DNA of 42,543 nucleotides from Rickettsia typhi (lineage in GTDB: Bacteria; Pseudomonadota; Alphaproteobacteria; Rickettsiales; Rickettsiaceae): positions 1 to 42,543 of the forward strand of contig CAMDSB010000007.1 in NCBI GenBank assembly GCA_945907105.1, given 5' to 3'. The notes under the pieces were generated by a model. The model ran no database searches, had not been told where the DNA came from, and saw only the letters and a list, made by a program, of their open reading frames with translations. Positions 1 to 9,896 of the stretch are shown one piece after another (the first letter of the stretch is position 1; each line of letters begins with the position of its first letter). The translations under genes and the position numbers were made by a program.

Positions 1-1350
1 TATATTCTGTAATTTTTGTATCCCTCTATAAATGGTAAGAATGCCGGGTGGATGTTTGTTTGTTTTATTTTTATACCCTCCTAATTCGGCAATTTGATAA
101 TAGAAATCCTGTAAATTTGGTACTTCTTTATTTTCAATCAGTTTACGAGATAAAAAAATACTTACTGCTTCAATCTCTTCTAAACTAAAAAATTGATTGG
201 ATAGTAAATCTCCTCCAGCTCTTGCTTGATGAATAAAACTATAAGTCTTGCTTGCGGCAATATTAATGATGGTGAGTAAATTCTGAATAGCACTTCGAGA
301 GCTGTGTAAATATACTTTATCGGCATTATATGCTGTTTTTAATACCTTATGAAAAGATTCAATATGCCAGCGCTTTTTGTAGGATTCTACTATAAAAATT
401 ATATCTTGTAGTCTCTTTACAGGAAGGTTTGTAAGTAAAACCCACTTATTTTTGCCATCATTAGCCTCAACAACATTCATTTTAATTGGAGCTAGTTTAT
501 TTTGTGGATGACCAGCGCCACGATGAACTGGTGGTATTAATACTTCTGATAGAGCCTTTAGATAAAAAATACTCTCATATTCTTCATGAGTATTAGAATC
601 AGTTATTTTCAGAGCTATAGTACCCAACTCAGCTTTGGCTTCCATAAGTTGTGATATTCTATTTAGCCGTGTTCGAGCCGATTTTCCTGTATATCGATCA
701 TACTTACATCTTATAACAAACTTAAATACGCTACTGTTCAAATCATTGTGAAATTCAAAAAAATCAGCTTCCCTATCACACAATAAGATAATTTCTTTGT
801 TAGTTCCTACATCTTTTAGTTGTTCAATATTTGACGATAAAAATCTTCGCCAGCGGCTTGATGCTATTTTTTCAAACCCTTTACGATGAGAATTATATTC
901 TTCACCATCGTCATAACCCATAAAGTCTATTTCTAAAATACCCAGAGGTAAGTCATTAGAATTTACACAAATTGCTGTATGTTGAAGAAATCCAAATTGT
1001 GAAAAACTTCCTTGTTTCCCTATAACACCTAAATCAATTTTTGCTTTATGGTCAGTATAATTATAAAAAGTACTATCCTGTATCACATATATAAAATCAC
1101 CTTCTGATTCAACGATACGTTTCTTTGTTTTTTGTTTATGAGGTTCAATTAAACTAATCCAGTCCACTTTAGGGTTGCTAAAAAAGTCATAAGCACAGCG
1201 TGCCTGGTTTTTTGATGGCATTACTTTTTGAATACAGCTTCCAGGATATTGAACCAAACTATTGCCTATATTAATCGCTCTACTATTAAGACAAGTATCA
1301 TTTAAATTTATATTTGAAAATTCATCATCAAAAAAACTTGTTACTGACAT
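1..1350 (-). mobile_element. IS4-family (Tn5/IS50-like) transposase, 3' end cut by window edge
   Basis: This reading frame is open from an ATG at 1350 down to position 1, giving 450 codons with no stop. The translated protein has the Tn5-type layout. Catalytic residues are visible: a first Asp in IQDSTFY (about residue 102), the second Asp in the DREAD motif LLCDREADFFEF (about residue 202), and the Y-R-E-K box YKKRWHIESFHKVLKT near residues 344-359. The end (ELGGYKNK...) corresponds to the C-terminal region of Tn5 transposase, which has 476 residues, so only a short tail is probably missing. One inverted terminal end of the element should lie between 1351 and about 1400, but I cannot define it because the partner end is outside the window. 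The element appears intact, not decayed. The match to the family is from motif recognition. Confidence 0.9.
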
Positions 1351-1392
1351 AATTTTACTTATTTATTCACAGTCGTGAATTGTAACACAATG

Positions 1393-1848
1393 TCAATTAA
1401 AAATTAAGGTTAATTGAAAGGCAATACTGGAAACGTACATTACGTAAGTAGAATCTCTAATTTTACAGCTAAATCTAGCAAGCCTGTGACCTTCGATAGC
1501 AGCCCTTATCCTAGTAATATTTTTTTGTATATATTTTATGATTTCGCTGCGAAGAAGCGTATTATTCTCCCCCGAAAGCATTATAATCGAATCTATAACT
1601 ATAACATCTTCTAAATTATAGTACTCTTTAATATTCTTCATTAACTGGATACAAAACTCAGAAGTATTAGAGATACTTGTACTATTCACCAAATTTTTAT
1701 ATAAAAACTTGCCATCCAGATAGTACTGGATTAGCTGCATATTTTTTTCATCCAATAATTTCTTATAATTAAAGATTATAGTAATCAACACCCAAGCAAT
1801 TAGTCCGCCCAAACAAGTAACCAAAATAAGATTAGGATCATTAAGCAT
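1393..1848 (-). CDS. Small membrane-anchored orphan protein, possibly truncated by the IS
   Basis: The 151-residue product is not recognised. Residues about 5-27 form one strongly hydrophobic segment followed by Tyr-Lys-Lys, which suggests a single N-terminal membrane anchor with the rest in the cytoplasm. The remainder is mixed helical and charged, with no motif I know. The stop codon lies only 43 bp from the start of the neighbouring transposase gene. The insertion sequence therefore begins inside or directly after this gene, and the last residues may be encoded by the element's end. It could be an intact small protein or the 5' part of a longer gene. No convincing ribosome binding site precedes the ATG. 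Confidence 0.55.
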   Translation of the reverse strand: MLNDPNLILVTCLGGLIAWVLITIIFNYKKLLDEKNMQLIQYYLDGKFLYKNLVNSTSISNTSEFCIQLMKNIKEYYNLEDVIVIDSIIMLSGENNTLLRSEIIKYIQKNITRIRAAIEGHRLARFSCKIRDSTYVMYVSSIAFQLTLIFN

Positions 1849-2044
1849 AGGAATTTTTTGATTATTAATAATATTTAAATATTAAACTATAGAGTAACGG
1901 TTGCAACTATGATTTAACCCTCAGCTTACTCGTATAAAAAGAAATAACAATTTTTATTCTCACATACAATGTTTTTTCTGTCTTTTTTGCTTAAGTTTTA
2001 GTAAAAATGTCGTATATTATGATAAAAATGGAGTGTATTAAATA

Positions 2045-2281
2045 ATGGCAGAAGTAATAGCAATAGAACAACTAAAGCAATATATCAGCAAAATAGAACG
2101 ACTAAATAGCGATAGGGCAGAAGTAGCTGATGATATAAAGCAAGTATTTGATGAAGCCAAAGCAAACGGCTTTGATACTAAAATTATGAAGCAAGTGATA
2201 AAGTTAAAGAAACTTGATAAAGATTCACTCGCGGAACAAGAAGCAATTTTAGAACTGTACCGCTCCGCACTTGATATCTAA
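2045..2281 (+). CDS. gapR: GapR-like DUF2312 nucleoid-associated protein
   Basis: The 78-residue product begins MAEVIAIEQLKQYISKIERL, continues with a DIKQVFDEAKANGFD segment and ends in a short helical tail (ILELYRSALDI). This is the pattern of the alphaproteobacterial DUF2312 family, whose Caulobacter member GapR binds overtwisted AT-rich DNA ahead of the replication fork. Length is normal for the family (about 80-90 residues) and the protein is almost wholly helical and charged. It stands alone, with about 200 bp of non-coding DNA upstream and a minus-strand operon ending downstream. The role in chromosome replication is inferred from the family. Confidence 0.85.
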   Translation: MAEVIAIEQLKQYISKIERLNSDRAEVADDIKQVFDEAKANGFDTKIMKQVIKLKKLDKDSLAEQEAILELYRSALDI

Positions 2282-2410
2282 AAATATTTGCCATTTTGAA
2301 TGTACCAGAGAATTTTATGATCGACCTTGTATTCACATATATAGGATGAGAGGTAGTGGTTGGCATGGGTTAAATATAATCTGGAGAATGGTATAAAATA
2401 GTTTTAATAT

Positions 2411-2965
2411 TCATTTATCTTGAATCTTATATAGCTTACTAAGTAAAAGATCGATTCGAGAAATAATTGGAACTTCTTTAGGTTCTATATGAGTAAAAGT
2501 CTGTATTGGCGATTCTTCGATTTGATTTGTATTTTTGTTTAGTGGACTCAAACTCAAATCTTCCTCAACTTGTTGCGGGGGCCCACAGCTATCTACAGAG
2601 AACTTAATACCAAAGTCAAGCTGACGTGGAAGCTTGATCTTACCACCATCCATGGGGTTAATAACCTCATCCAAAGAATTATCAGTGGGATCTAGACCCG
2701 CGCCTATAAACACAGCCTCAGACGACATCTCACCGCTCAAACTCACCCGATCGGATTGAGCACCTCTATCTTTCTCTAGAATGGAGTTGATTAAGTAGCT
2801 TTGTTTCAAGTAATTGATGGTATCTTTTGTATAATATCTTCTGCCTCTCATTTTTATTATTGAGAGATTACGATCAGATTTCTCAACATAACGAAGCTTA
2901 TGAGTGGATAGCCCGGTCAACTCGACCACTTCAGCGATAGAAAAATACTTCTTTTCGGCTATCAT
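2411..2965 (-). CDS. MerR-type helix-turn-helix regulator
   Basis: The 184-residue protein starts with a MerR-like winged helix (about residues 6-55: YFSIAEVVELTGLSTHKLRY, then RGRRYYTKDTINYLK). The rest is a low-complexity acidic and Ser-rich tail without the long coiled-coil dimer helix or metal-binding cysteines of classic MerR proteins, so no inducer can be predicted. Its ATG overlaps the stop of the upstream IHF gene (ATGA, 2962-2965), so the two are translationally coupled. Rickettsial genomes carry a similar fabH-ihf-merR string. It may act as an architectural or local regulator together with the IHF-like protein. The targets are unknown. Confidence 0.8.
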   Translation of the reverse strand: MIAEKKYFSIAEVVELTGLSTHKLRYVEKSDRNLSIIKMRGRRYYTKDTINYLKQSYLINSILEKDRGAQSDRVSLSGEMSSEAVFIGAGLDPTDNSLDEVINPMDGGKIKLPRQLDFGIKFSVDSCGPPQQVEEDLSLSPLNKNTNQIEESPIQTFTHIEPKEVPIISRIDLLLSKLYKIQDK

Positions 2966-3255
2966 GAATTGACCTTATCCTTGAATGACTTAGAAGGATT
3001 AAATTGCAACACAGTTCTCGGAGAAATTGATACAGAATTACCAGAGTGAATGTTAAATCCTGGCCTAGTTTTTTTATGGTTAATTTTCCAAGTGCCAAAA
3101 TTCTGCAGCATAATTTTTTGATCTTTTTTGGCAAGATTCAAGATTTCTGCAAAAACATATAACGTAATTTCTTCGCACAACGATAACGATAAGCCAAGTT
3201 GAGATCTTAGTTTTTCAGAAATTTTTTCCTTAGTAATGGTAGAGACCTTATGCAT
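2962..3255 (-). CDS. ihfA: IHF/HU-family DNA-bending protein, alpha-like
   Basis: The 97-residue product has the full HU/IHF fold. It has two N-terminal helices (ITKEKISEKLRSQLGLSLSL), the beta saddle core (KIMLQNFGTWKINHKKTRPG) and an arm with the RPG-type tip (TRPGFNIHSGN). The C-terminal PRTVLQFNPSKSFKDKVN segment resembles IHF alpha more than HU. Proteins of this family bend DNA and organise replication, recombination and transcription complexes. It lies 28 bp after fabH and overlaps the following MerR gene by 4 nt, so it is in the rpmF-fabH operon. Assignment to the alpha subunit instead of HU is from sequence feel and is less certain than the family. Confidence 0.85.
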   Translation of the reverse strand: MHKVSTITKEKISEKLRSQLGLSLSLCEEITLYVFAEILNLAKKDQKIMLQNFGTWKINHKKTRPGFNIHSGNSVSISPRTVLQFNPSKSFKDKVNS

Positions 3256-3283
3256 ATTATCCCCATCAATTTTTATTATGGTA

Positions 3284-4237
3284 TTACCATCTTACAATGG
3301 CAGATCCCCAGGTTGCACCCGCACCAAAAGCAGTAAACACAACTATTTCGCCGGGCTTTATTCCTTTAGATGATTTAAGTTCTGATAATGCAAGAGGAAT
3401 CGAAGCCGCCGAACAATTTGCGTGTTTATCAATAGTAATTACTACTTTACTGCTATCAATCTCAAATCTAGACGTAACGCTATCAATTATCCGCAAATTT
3501 GCCTGGTGAGGAATCAGATGGTCAACATCGGATAAACTCATCCCGTTTGACTCTAGCACTTGCTTAACTGATTCAGACATTTTTTCAACCGCACGCCGGA
3601 ATACTTCCTGACCCTTCATTTGAACTGTCCCGCTTTTGCCATTAGTACTCACACCTCCATCAGTGTAAAGTATATCGTACATTGACCCATCAGAATAAAT
3701 ATTACTATCGATAATACCCGCATTCGAATTAGAATGCTGCAAAATTACTGCACCCGCTCCGTCTCCAAACAACACGCAGGTTGAGCGATCTTTCCAATCT
3801 AGAAGAGCAGACATTTTTTCTGCGCACACCAATAAGACAGTCTTATATTTACCCGATTTTATCATGCTATCGACTACATGAATGCCATATATAAATCCGG
3901 AACAGATTGCCTGTATATCAAAAGAAGGTACGTATGGGAGATTTAGATAGCCTTGCAATTTGTTGGCTACCCCAGGAAAACTATTATCAGGGGTGTTGCT
4001 ACAAACAACCACAAGATCTATGTCTTGAACGTTAATTTTGGCATCTTTAATTGCGGCAAGGGCAGCTTTATGAGCCATGTGCGAAGTGAACTCTCCTTCA
4101 GCAGCAATGTGTCGCTGACAAATCCCAGTCCTTGTTCTAATCCATTCATCACTAGTGTCAACAAATTTCGCTAGATCATCATTAGTTAAAACTCTTTCTG
4201 GTAAGTAGCCCCCACAACCAATAATTTTTGTGGCCAT
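3284..4237 (-). CDS. fabH: 3-oxoacyl-ACP synthase III
   Basis: FabH condenses acetyl-CoA with malonyl-ACP to start type II fatty acid synthesis in the cytosol. The 317-residue length matches the E. coli enzyme exactly. The catalytic triad falls at the classical positions: Cys112 (DIQAICSGF), His244 ([10 protein letters not shown]) and Asn274 ([10 protein letters not shown]). The N-terminal [13 protein letters not shown] and C-terminal [10 protein letters not shown] motifs are also conserved. The start ATG lies 9 bp after the rpmF stop. In many alphaproteobacteria plsX sits between rpmF and fabH, but here there is no room for it. Downstream genes are the IHF-like and MerR-like genes. Confidence 0.97.
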   Translation of the reverse strand: MATKIIGCGGYLPERVLTNDDLAKFVDTSDEWIRTRTGICQRHIAAEGEFTSHMAHKAALAAIKDAKINVQDIDLVVVCSNTPDNSFPGVANKLQGYLNLPYVPSFDIQAICSGFIYGIHVVDSMIKSGKYKTVLLVCAEKMSALLDWKDRSTCVLFGDGAGAVILQHSNSNAGIIDSNIYSDGSMYDILYTDGGVSTNGKSGTVQMKGQEVFRRAVEKMSESVKQVLESNGMSLSDVDHLIPHQANLRIIDSVTSRFEIDSSKVVITIDKHANCSAASIPLALSELKSSKGIKPGEIVVFTAFGAGATWGSAIVRW

Positions 4238-4246
4238 ATGAGTTAC

Positions 4247-4444
4247 TTACTCAACCGTTTCAACTTCAACTTTTTCTGCAATAACTTGACGTTTATTGTA
4301 TGAACCGTTGCTTGCATCCATATGATGTGGTAGTCTATACTCGCCAGTCTCTTTGTCTATTATAACATTGATCCTGCTGAGTGCGTCATGTGAACGTCTC
4401 ATATTACGTTTTGATTTCGATGTTTTTTTCTTTGGAACTGCCAT
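4247..4444 (-). CDS. rpmF: 50S ribosomal protein L32
   Basis: The 65-residue protein begins [21 protein letters not shown], which is diagnostic for L32. It continues with the conserved GEYRLPHH segment. It lacks the zinc-binding cysteine pairs found in some L32 forms, as is usual for the alphaproteobacterial type. It is the first gene of the minus-strand operon rpmF-fabH-ihfA-merR. It is divergent from the BamE-like lipoprotein gene, with 120 bp between them. Confidence 0.97.
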   Translation of the reverse strand: MAVPKKKTSKSKRNMRRSHDALSRINVIIDKETGEYRLPHHMDASNGSYNKRQVIAEKVEVETVE

Positions 4445-4493
4445 GGTTTATCCCTCAATATACTTCTTTGTTGTCAGTATTTAAAAAAAGTGT

Positions 4494-4523
4494 TTGTCAA
4501 ACAGAGGCGCATTGTATTATATT
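4494..4523 (+). promoter_or_regulatory. Possible sigma-70 promoter for the BamE-like gene
   Basis: TTGTCA (4494-4499) and TATATT (4518-4523) are separated by 18 bp in the divergent gap between rpmF and the lipoprotein gene. This would give a short 5' leader of about 35 nt before the ATG at 4565. In such AT-rich DNA chance matches are common, so support is weak. Confidence 0.3.
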
Positions 4524-4564
4524 TCATCTACAAAATCCATAATATTTTTATATAAAAACCATTT

Positions 4565-5020
4565 ATGACACATTTACACAAACTCGTACCAACAATTTTT
4601 CTTATACTACTGGCTGGTTGTCAGTCCATAGATGTTCGTGGACAATTTGTTAGCGACGAGGCAATAAAGCAAATAAATTCCCAGCACCCAAACAAAGTTG
4701 AGTTGGTTGGACTTGTTGGAACTCCGACTTATATCCCAGATTATTCTAAAAATACATGGTATTATATTCAACGTTCACTTGCTAAGAGAGCGTGGTTTGA
4801 TCCGAAGGTGGTAAAACAACGTATAGTGAAAGTAGTATTTAATGGCGATAAAGTTCAAGAAGCCGGTCTCTTAAGCGATGGTCAAAACGAGAAAATCTCA
4901 TCACAAAGCGCCTATACACAGACCTATGGCACTCAGCAAAATGGTATACAAAAGTTTGTCAAGAATATAGGTAGGTTCAATAAAACGACTGATGGTACTA
5001 AAAGAAAAAAGAAAAAATAA
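4565..5020 (+). CDS. bamE: BamE/SmpA/OmlA-like outer-membrane lipoprotein
   Basis: The 151-residue product has a signal peptide with a lipobox (ILLAGC, Cys about residue 19), so it should be lipidated and anchored in the outer membrane. The mature part holds a BamE-like domain (KVELVGLVGTPTYIPDYSKN, then TWYYIQ and a VVFNGDKVQEAG strand). BamE supports the BAM machine that inserts beta-barrel proteins. The C-terminus ends in a basic run (GTKRKKKK), which is unusual for the family. The gene is divergent from rpmF. A second, distinct BamE-domain lipoprotein is encoded at 20259-20645, so which one is the BAM subunit is open. Confidence 0.8.
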   Translation: MTHLHKLVPTIFLILLAGCQSIDVRGQFVSDEAIKQINSQHPNKVELVGLVGTPTYIPDYSKNTWYYIQRSLAKRAWFDPKVVKQRIVKVVFNGDKVQEAGLLSDGQNEKISSQSAYTQTYGTQQNGIQKFVKNIGRFNKTTDGTKRKKKK

Positions 5021-5050
5021 GAGCTAATATATTAATGCTAAGAACAAGTT

Positions 5051-5134
5051 ATCCTGAATACAAATATCAGGATCGGTCTTACAACGGCTCAACATCCTGA
5101 ATGCATTTATTAAAATTCTATATGTGTTCAGGAT
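5051..5134. repeat. Two tandem hairpins sharing ATCCTGA arms
   Basis: Between the BamE-like gene and gatC there are two inverted repeats with the same arm. The first pairs ATCCTGA (5051-5057) with TCAGGAT (5067-5073). The second pairs ATCCTGAA (5094-5101) with TTCAGGAT (5127-5134). Neither is followed by a clear T tract. They could be a processing signal, a protein site or the remnant of a palindromic repeat. Confidence 0.6.
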
Positions 5135-5189
5135 TATTCATAAGCACAAGACTAATACTACACAACTTAACATGCGATGAGAATCAACT

Positions 5190-5492
5190 ATGATCAGCGA
5201 CATAGAATTAAAAAAACTCAAAAGACTCTCTAGGCTAAGCTTTTCAGGTGAGGAAGCTAAAGAGTTCTCTACTAAACTTGAAAGCGTTCTTAGCATGATT
5301 AATCAAATTCATGAGGTTGAATGCGAAGATATTGAGCCATTAAGGTCAGTATGTTTCATGGCTCAAAGACTACGCGAAGATAAAGTAAATGAGACTGATC
5401 TTTCCGAAGATTTATTCAAAAATGTTCCAGGTAATAGCGTCGATTTGGCGCGCGAAATAAAATGTTTTATTGTTCCAAAGGTGGTTGAATAG
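5190..5492 (+). CDS. gatC: Asp/Glu-tRNA amidotransferase subunit C
   Basis: GatC is the small stabilising subunit of GatCAB, which converts Glu-tRNA(Gln) and Asp-tRNA(Asn) to their amidated forms in organisms lacking the matching synthetases. The 100-residue length is typical. Conserved family features are [18 protein letters not shown], the [20 protein letters not shown] segment and the LREDKV motif. The stop at 5490-5492 is followed by one base and then the gatA ATG, so the three subunits are co-transcribed. Confidence 0.95.
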   Translation: MISDIELKKLKRLSRLSFSGEEAKEFSTKLESVLSMINQIHEVECEDIEPLRSVCFMAQRLREDKVNETDLSEDLFKNVPGNSVDLAREIKCFIVPKVVE

Positions 5493-5493
5493 T

Positions 5494-6975
5494 ATGAAAG
5501 AATTGATAAGGCTATCCATAACGTCGGCTCTAGAGGGCTTAAACTCAAAAAAATTCACATCAACCGAGCTTGTTAATGCCCATATAGCTCAAGCAACAAA
5601 ATGCGAAAATCTTAATGCATACATTACACAAACTTTTGAACACGCAACTAAGCTAGCAAAGCAGGCAGATCAAAATTATCAAAAAGGAACTAATCGTAAA
5701 CTAGAAGGCATTCCCGTTGCAGTAAAAGACTTATTTTGTACGGACGGTATCAGAACTACTGCCGGCTCAAAAATGCTACATAATTTTGTTCCAACTTACG
5801 AATCAACGATTAGCAAAAATATCGCTGATCATGGGACAATTATGATTGGAAAAACCAATATGGATGAGTTTGCAATGGGTTCGTCTGGTACTACTAGTTA
5901 CTTTGGAAGCACTATTAGCCCATGGAAAGCGAAAGACCGCTCTCAAGATCTTGTTCCCGGAGGATCATCTGCCGGATCAGCCGCTGCAGTAAGTAGCTTT
6001 AGCGCCATGGCAGCTCTTGGAAGCGATACTGGTGGCTCAATCAGGCAGCCAGCAGCCTTTACTGGCACCGTTGGGATTAAACCTACATATGGGCGATGCT
6101 CAAGATGGGGTATGGTGGCTTTCTCCAGTTCTCTTGATCAAGCGGGCATTTTTACAAGAACAGTAAGTGATGCGGCGTTGATGCTTGAGGCGATGATGGG
6201 GTTTGATGAAAAAGATTCCACTTCAGTTAACCAATCTGTACCAGAACTAGTATCAGCTTCTGTAAAATCAGTAAAGGGAATGCGAGTTGGTATTCCAATG
6301 GATTTAATGGATATGAAAGGGGTTAATAGTGAAATAATCAAAATGTGGCAAGATTCAATTGAAATGATGAAAGCAGAAGGAGCGGAAATAGTTAACATCT
6401 CTCTTCCGCATGCCAAATATGCTCTACCTGTTTATTATGTTATTGCACCTGCAGAAGCTTCATCGAATTTGTCAAGATATGATGGGGTTCGCTATGGCCA
6501 TAGAACCGAAAAGGACTGCAAGTCCCTTGACGAAATGTATACCTTTACCAGAACAGAAGGTTTTGGTGATGAGGTAAAGAGACGTATTATGATTGGTACT
6601 TATGTACTTTCTTCCAGTAAAATGGATGCTTATTATTTAAAAGCACAAAAAATACGTCGTTTAATAGCAAACGATTTTAAAACAGCATATGAAAAAGTAG
6701 ATGTAATTTTATTACCCTCTGCCCCAACAGCCGCTTTTGGTATAAATGAAAATCAAAGCGATCCACTCACCATGTATCTAAACGATATATTTACCATTCC
6801 AGCAAGCCTAGCAGGATTACCATGTGGCTCAGTTCCAGCTAGGATAGATTCTGAAGGATTGCCACTCGGAATGCAATTAATCGCCCCTGCATTTGATGAG
6901 TATAATCTTATTAGATCAATGGCGGTAATTGAACGAGCGATGGCTAATACTGATTTCACACCAGGAGGTTTCTAA
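5494..6975 (+). CDS. gatA: Asp/Glu-tRNA amidotransferase subunit A
   Basis: GatA is the amidase subunit that frees ammonia from glutamine and hands it through a tunnel to GatB. The amidase-signature triad is visible: Lys78 (VAVKDLF), Ser158 ([11 protein letters not shown]) and Ser182 ([12 protein letters not shown]). The frame stays open to 5470, but the ATG at 5494 is preferred because it directly follows the gatC stop and gives the normal start [13 protein letters not shown]. At 493 residues the length is standard. Its TAA overlaps the ATG of gatB (TAATG). Confidence 0.96.
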   Translation: MKELIRLSITSALEGLNSKKFTSTELVNAHIAQATKCENLNAYITQTFEHATKLAKQADQNYQKGTNRKLEGIPVAVKDLFCTDGIRTTAGSKMLHNFVPTYESTISKNIADHGTIMIGKTNMDEFAMGSSGTTSYFGSTISPWKAKDRSQDLVPGGSSAGSAAAVSSFSAMAALGSDTGGSIRQPAAFTGTVGIKPTYGRCSRWGMVAFSSSLDQAGIFTRTVSDAALMLEAMMGFDEKDSTSVNQSVPELVSASVKSVKGMRVGIPMDLMDMKGVNSEIIKMWQDSIEMMKAEGAEIVNISLPHAKYALPVYYVIAPAEASSNLSRYDGVRYGHRTEKDCKSLDEMYTFTRTEGFGDEVKRRIMIGTYVLSSSKMDAYYLKAQKIRRLIANDFKTAYEKVDVILLPSAPTAAFGINENQSDPLTMYLNDIFTIPASLAGLPCGSVPARIDSEGLPLGMQLIAPAFDEYNLIRSMAVIERAMANTDFTPGGF

Positions 6976-8423
6976 TGGCATATATCACCGGAAATACAGG
7001 AGAGTGGGAGTATGTAATAGGTTTAGAAGTACATGCTCAAGTGTCTTCAAAAGCAAAATTATTTTCACAAACTGCAACTGATTTTGGTGCCCAGCCGAAT
7101 ACTCAAGTATCCCTTGTTGATGCAGCAATGCCAGGTATGTTACCCGTTTTAAATAAATATTGCGTAGAACAAGCAGTAAAAACAGGGCTGGGAATAAATG
7201 GAAAAATAAACAAACTTTCGGTTTTTGACCGAAAGAATTACTTTTATGCGGATTTACCACAAGGTTATCAAATTTCCCAGTTTTATCTGCCGATTGTACA
7301 AAATGGTCATTTGCATATTACTCTTGAAAACGGCCTGGAAAAAAAAATTAGAATCAATCGTATTCATCTAGAGCAAGATGCTGGAAAAAGCATACATGAT
7401 CAGCATCCAGATTATAGCTTGATTGACTTAAATCGTTCAGGTATCGCTTTAATGGAAATCGTAACTGAACCAGATATGAGTTCTCCATATGAAGCATCTG
7501 AATATGTCAAAAAACTCAGAAGTTTGCTACGTTACGTTGGCTCTTGCGATGGAAATATGGATCAAGGATCGATGCGTTGTGATGCAAATATTTCCGTACG
7601 CAAACCGGGCGAAGAGCTAGGCACAAGGTGCGAAATTAAGAATATTAACTCCGTTAAAAATATAGTGAAAGCTATTGAATATGAAGCAATGCGCCAGGTA
7701 GAGTTACTAGAAAGCGGCGGAAAAGTTAATCAAGAGACAAGATTATTTGATGCAGGCACTGGCCAGACCAGAACAATGCGCAGTAAGGAAGATGCAAATG
7801 ATTATCGTTATTTCCCTGATCCAGATTTGCTTCCTGTAGTTATAGATGATGCGCTCATCGAAAAAATGAGATCAGAACTACCAGAATTACCGGAAGTCAA
7901 AACTCAACGTTACGTAACTCAGCTGAATTTAAGTAAATATGACGCAGAGGTTTTGGTTGCTGACGAAGAAACAGCTAGCTATTTTGAGCAAGCAATAATT
8001 GGAACAAATGCCAAAACTGTTGCAAATTGGATTACAAGCGAATTATTTGGTAAATTAAATAAAAGCTCGATGACTTTAGCAGAATGTAAGATTACGCCAG
8101 AAATGCTACGCTCTATGGTAACTATGATAGAAGACGGTACTATTTCAGGCAAAATAGCTAAAACTGTTTTTGAAGAAATGTTTTTAAGTGGCGATAGCGC
8201 AACAAAAATTGTTAAGGACAAAGGCCTAACACAAGTCTCCGATCGAAGCTCTATTGAACCAATCATTGACGAAGTAATAGCTGCAAATCCAGATTCTGTA
8301 GAAGCTTATAGAGCTGGCAAAGATAAACTTATAGGATTTTTTGTTGGTCAAGTAATGCAAAAAACTGGAGGTAAAGCAAGCCCAGCAATGGTCAACGAGT
8401 TATTGAAAGAAAAATTAAAATAA
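6975..8423 (+). CDS. gatB: Asp/Glu-tRNA amidotransferase subunit B
   Basis: GatB is the kinase and tRNA-binding subunit, which phosphorylates and amidates the mischarged aminoacyl group. The 482 residues carry the diagnostic IGLEVHAQ motif near the N-terminus, then [29 protein letters not shown] and [16 protein letters not shown]. The helical and YqeY-like tail ends in [17 protein letters not shown]. It overlaps gatA upstream and map downstream by one base each (TAATG), a sign of a coupled operon. Confidence 0.97.
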   Translation: MAYITGNTGEWEYVIGLEVHAQVSSKAKLFSQTATDFGAQPNTQVSLVDAAMPGMLPVLNKYCVEQAVKTGLGINGKINKLSVFDRKNYFYADLPQGYQISQFYLPIVQNGHLHITLENGLEKKIRINRIHLEQDAGKSIHDQHPDYSLIDLNRSGIALMEIVTEPDMSSPYEASEYVKKLRSLLRYVGSCDGNMDQGSMRCDANISVRKPGEELGTRCEIKNINSVKNIVKAIEYEAMRQVELLESGGKVNQETRLFDAGTGQTRTMRSKEDANDYRYFPDPDLLPVVIDDALIEKMRSELPELPEVKTQRYVTQLNLSKYDAEVLVADEETASYFEQAIIGTNAKTVANWITSELFGKLNKSSMTLAECKITPEMLRSMVTMIEDGTISGKIAKTVFEEMFLSGDSATKIVKDKGLTQVSDRSSIEPIIDEVIAANPDSVEAYRAGKDKLIGFFVGQVMQKTGGKASPAMVNELLKEKLK

Positions 8424-9214
8424 TGACAATAAAAATTCACAAAGAAGCTGATTTTGAGAAGATGAGGCAAGCGGGCCAGCTTGCAGCTCGAACTCTTGAT
8501 TATATTTGTGGTTTTGTTATCCCTGGAGTTACTACTGACTATTTGAATGATTTGTGCCATGATTTTATTATTACTAATGGAGCAATTCCAGCTCCGCTTA
8601 ATTACAAAGGATTTCCAAAATCAATTTGCACATCAATTAATCATGTAGTGTGTCACGGCATACCCTCTGATAAAAAACTCAAAAATGGCGATATAATAAA
8701 TATCGATGTAACCGTTATATTGGATGGGTGGCACGGTGATACTAGTCGCATGTTCTATGTAGGTGATGTGGGTATTAAGCAAAAGAGACTTACACAAGTT
8801 ACTTATGAAGCTATGATGATTGGTGTTGAGATGGTAAAACCAGGCATACGTCTTGGTGATATTGGTCATGCAATCCAACAATATGCCCAAAAACATAATT
8901 ATTCAGTGGTTCGTGATTATACTGGTCATGGCATTGGCAGGGTGTTCCACGACGAGCCAACTGTACTCCATTATGGAAAACCTGGAACTGGCGCTTTACT
9001 ACAAGAGGGAATGTTTTTTACCATTGAACCGATGCTAAATGCTGGTAAGGCAGAAACTATTTTGAGTAAGTTTGATAATTGGACAGTAACAACTAGAGAC
9101 AAGTCACTGTCTGCTCAATTTGAGCACACAGTAGGGGTAACTAAAGATGGAGTAGAAATTTTTACCCTATCGCCAACAAATTTGCTATACCCGCCATATG
9201 AATCAGGAAAATAA
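8423..9214 (+). CDS. map: Methionine aminopeptidase, type I
   Basis: This enzyme removes the initiator methionine from new proteins in the cytosol. The 263-residue type I protein has the expected metal ligands: two Asp (NIDVTVILDGWHGDTSRMF), His (YTGHGIGRVFHDEP), Glu (FFTIEPMLNAG) and Glu (QFEHTVGVT). A substrate-binding His lies in INHVVCHGIP. There is no N-terminal zinc-finger extension. It starts in the gatB stop codon, and its end overlaps radC by 17 nt. Confidence 0.97.
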   Translation: MTIKIHKEADFEKMRQAGQLAARTLDYICGFVIPGVTTDYLNDLCHDFIITNGAIPAPLNYKGFPKSICTSINHVVCHGIPSDKKLKNGDIINIDVTVILDGWHGDTSRMFYVGDVGIKQKRLTQVTYEAMMIGVEMVKPGIRLGDIGHAIQQYAQKHNYSVVRDYTGHGIGRVFHDEPTVLHYGKPGTGALLQEGMFFTIEPMLNAGKAETILSKFDNWTVTTRDKSLSAQFEHTVGVTKDGVEIFTLSPTNLLYPPYESGK

Positions 9215-9896
9215 AAGAGATAAACAACCGCATTATGTGGGTCATCGTAAGAGACTGAAAGAAAAATTTTTAACCTCTGATCCTTCTAGTATCAGCGATT
9301 ATGAATTACTAGAATTATTATTGTTTCAAGCCGTGCCACGACGGGATGTAAAACCTCTGGCCAAGGATTTATTACAAAAATTTGGCAACTTTAGTCAGCT
9401 AATTAATGCTGAGAAAGATAAGATTTTTGCTGTAAATGAAGCCAAGGAACCAACTTACTTGCAACTCAGATTGCTCAAAGAGCTTTTGAATCGTATTTTT
9501 CAGAATGAAGTCAAAGAAAAGAATATCATAAGCTCATGGAGCGCCTTGCTTGATTATCTAAAATTTAATATGGGTTGTTTAAAAATAGAGCAATTTCGCG
9601 TTTTATTCTTGAATAAAAAAAATATTCTTATCGCTGATGAGATTGTTGCTACTGGAACTATCGACCAAACTCCTGTTTATCCAAGGGAAATTGTAAAAAG
9701 ATCTCTATTTCACGAAGCTGGGGCAATTATCTTAGTTCATAACCATCCAAGTGGTAATCTCAAACCTTCAAAAGCTGATATTGACTTGACGACACAAATT
9801 ATTAACGCATGTAATATAATTAATGTAACTGTTCATGATCATGTTATTATAGGCGGTGGTAACTATTATAGTTTTAAATCAAATATGCTGTTATGA
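9198..9896 (+). CDS. radC: RadC/UPF0758 family JAB-domain protein
   Basis: The 232-residue protein has the usual RadC arrangement. An N-terminal helix-hairpin-helix-like part (GHRKRLKEKF, DYELLELLLFQAVPRRD) is followed by a C-terminal JAB/MPN domain with the JAMM metal motif HNHPSGNLKPSKADID, preceded by the GTIDQTPVYPREIVKRSL signature. The biochemical role of RadC is unsettled, as the old recombination-repair claim has been withdrawn for E. coli. It overlaps map by 17 nt and the following glycosyltransferase gene by 4 nt (ATGA), so it is embedded in the operon. Confidence 0.94.
   Translation: MNQENKRDKQPHYVGHRKRLKEKFLTSDPSSISDYELLELLLFQAVPRRDVKPLAKDLLQKFGNFSQLINAEKDKIFAVNEAKEPTYLQLRLLKELLNRIFQNEVKEKNIISSWSALLDYLKFNMGCLKIEQFRVLFLNKKNILIADEIVATGTIDQTPVYPREIVKRSLFHEAGAIILVHNHPSGNLKPSKADIDLTTQIINACNIINVTVHDHVIIGGGNYYSFKSNMLL

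Noticed and set aside
5470..5493. Upstream start for gatA
   Set aside because: It would overlap the end of gatC and add residues absent from GatA. The ATG at 5494 follows the gatC stop directly.
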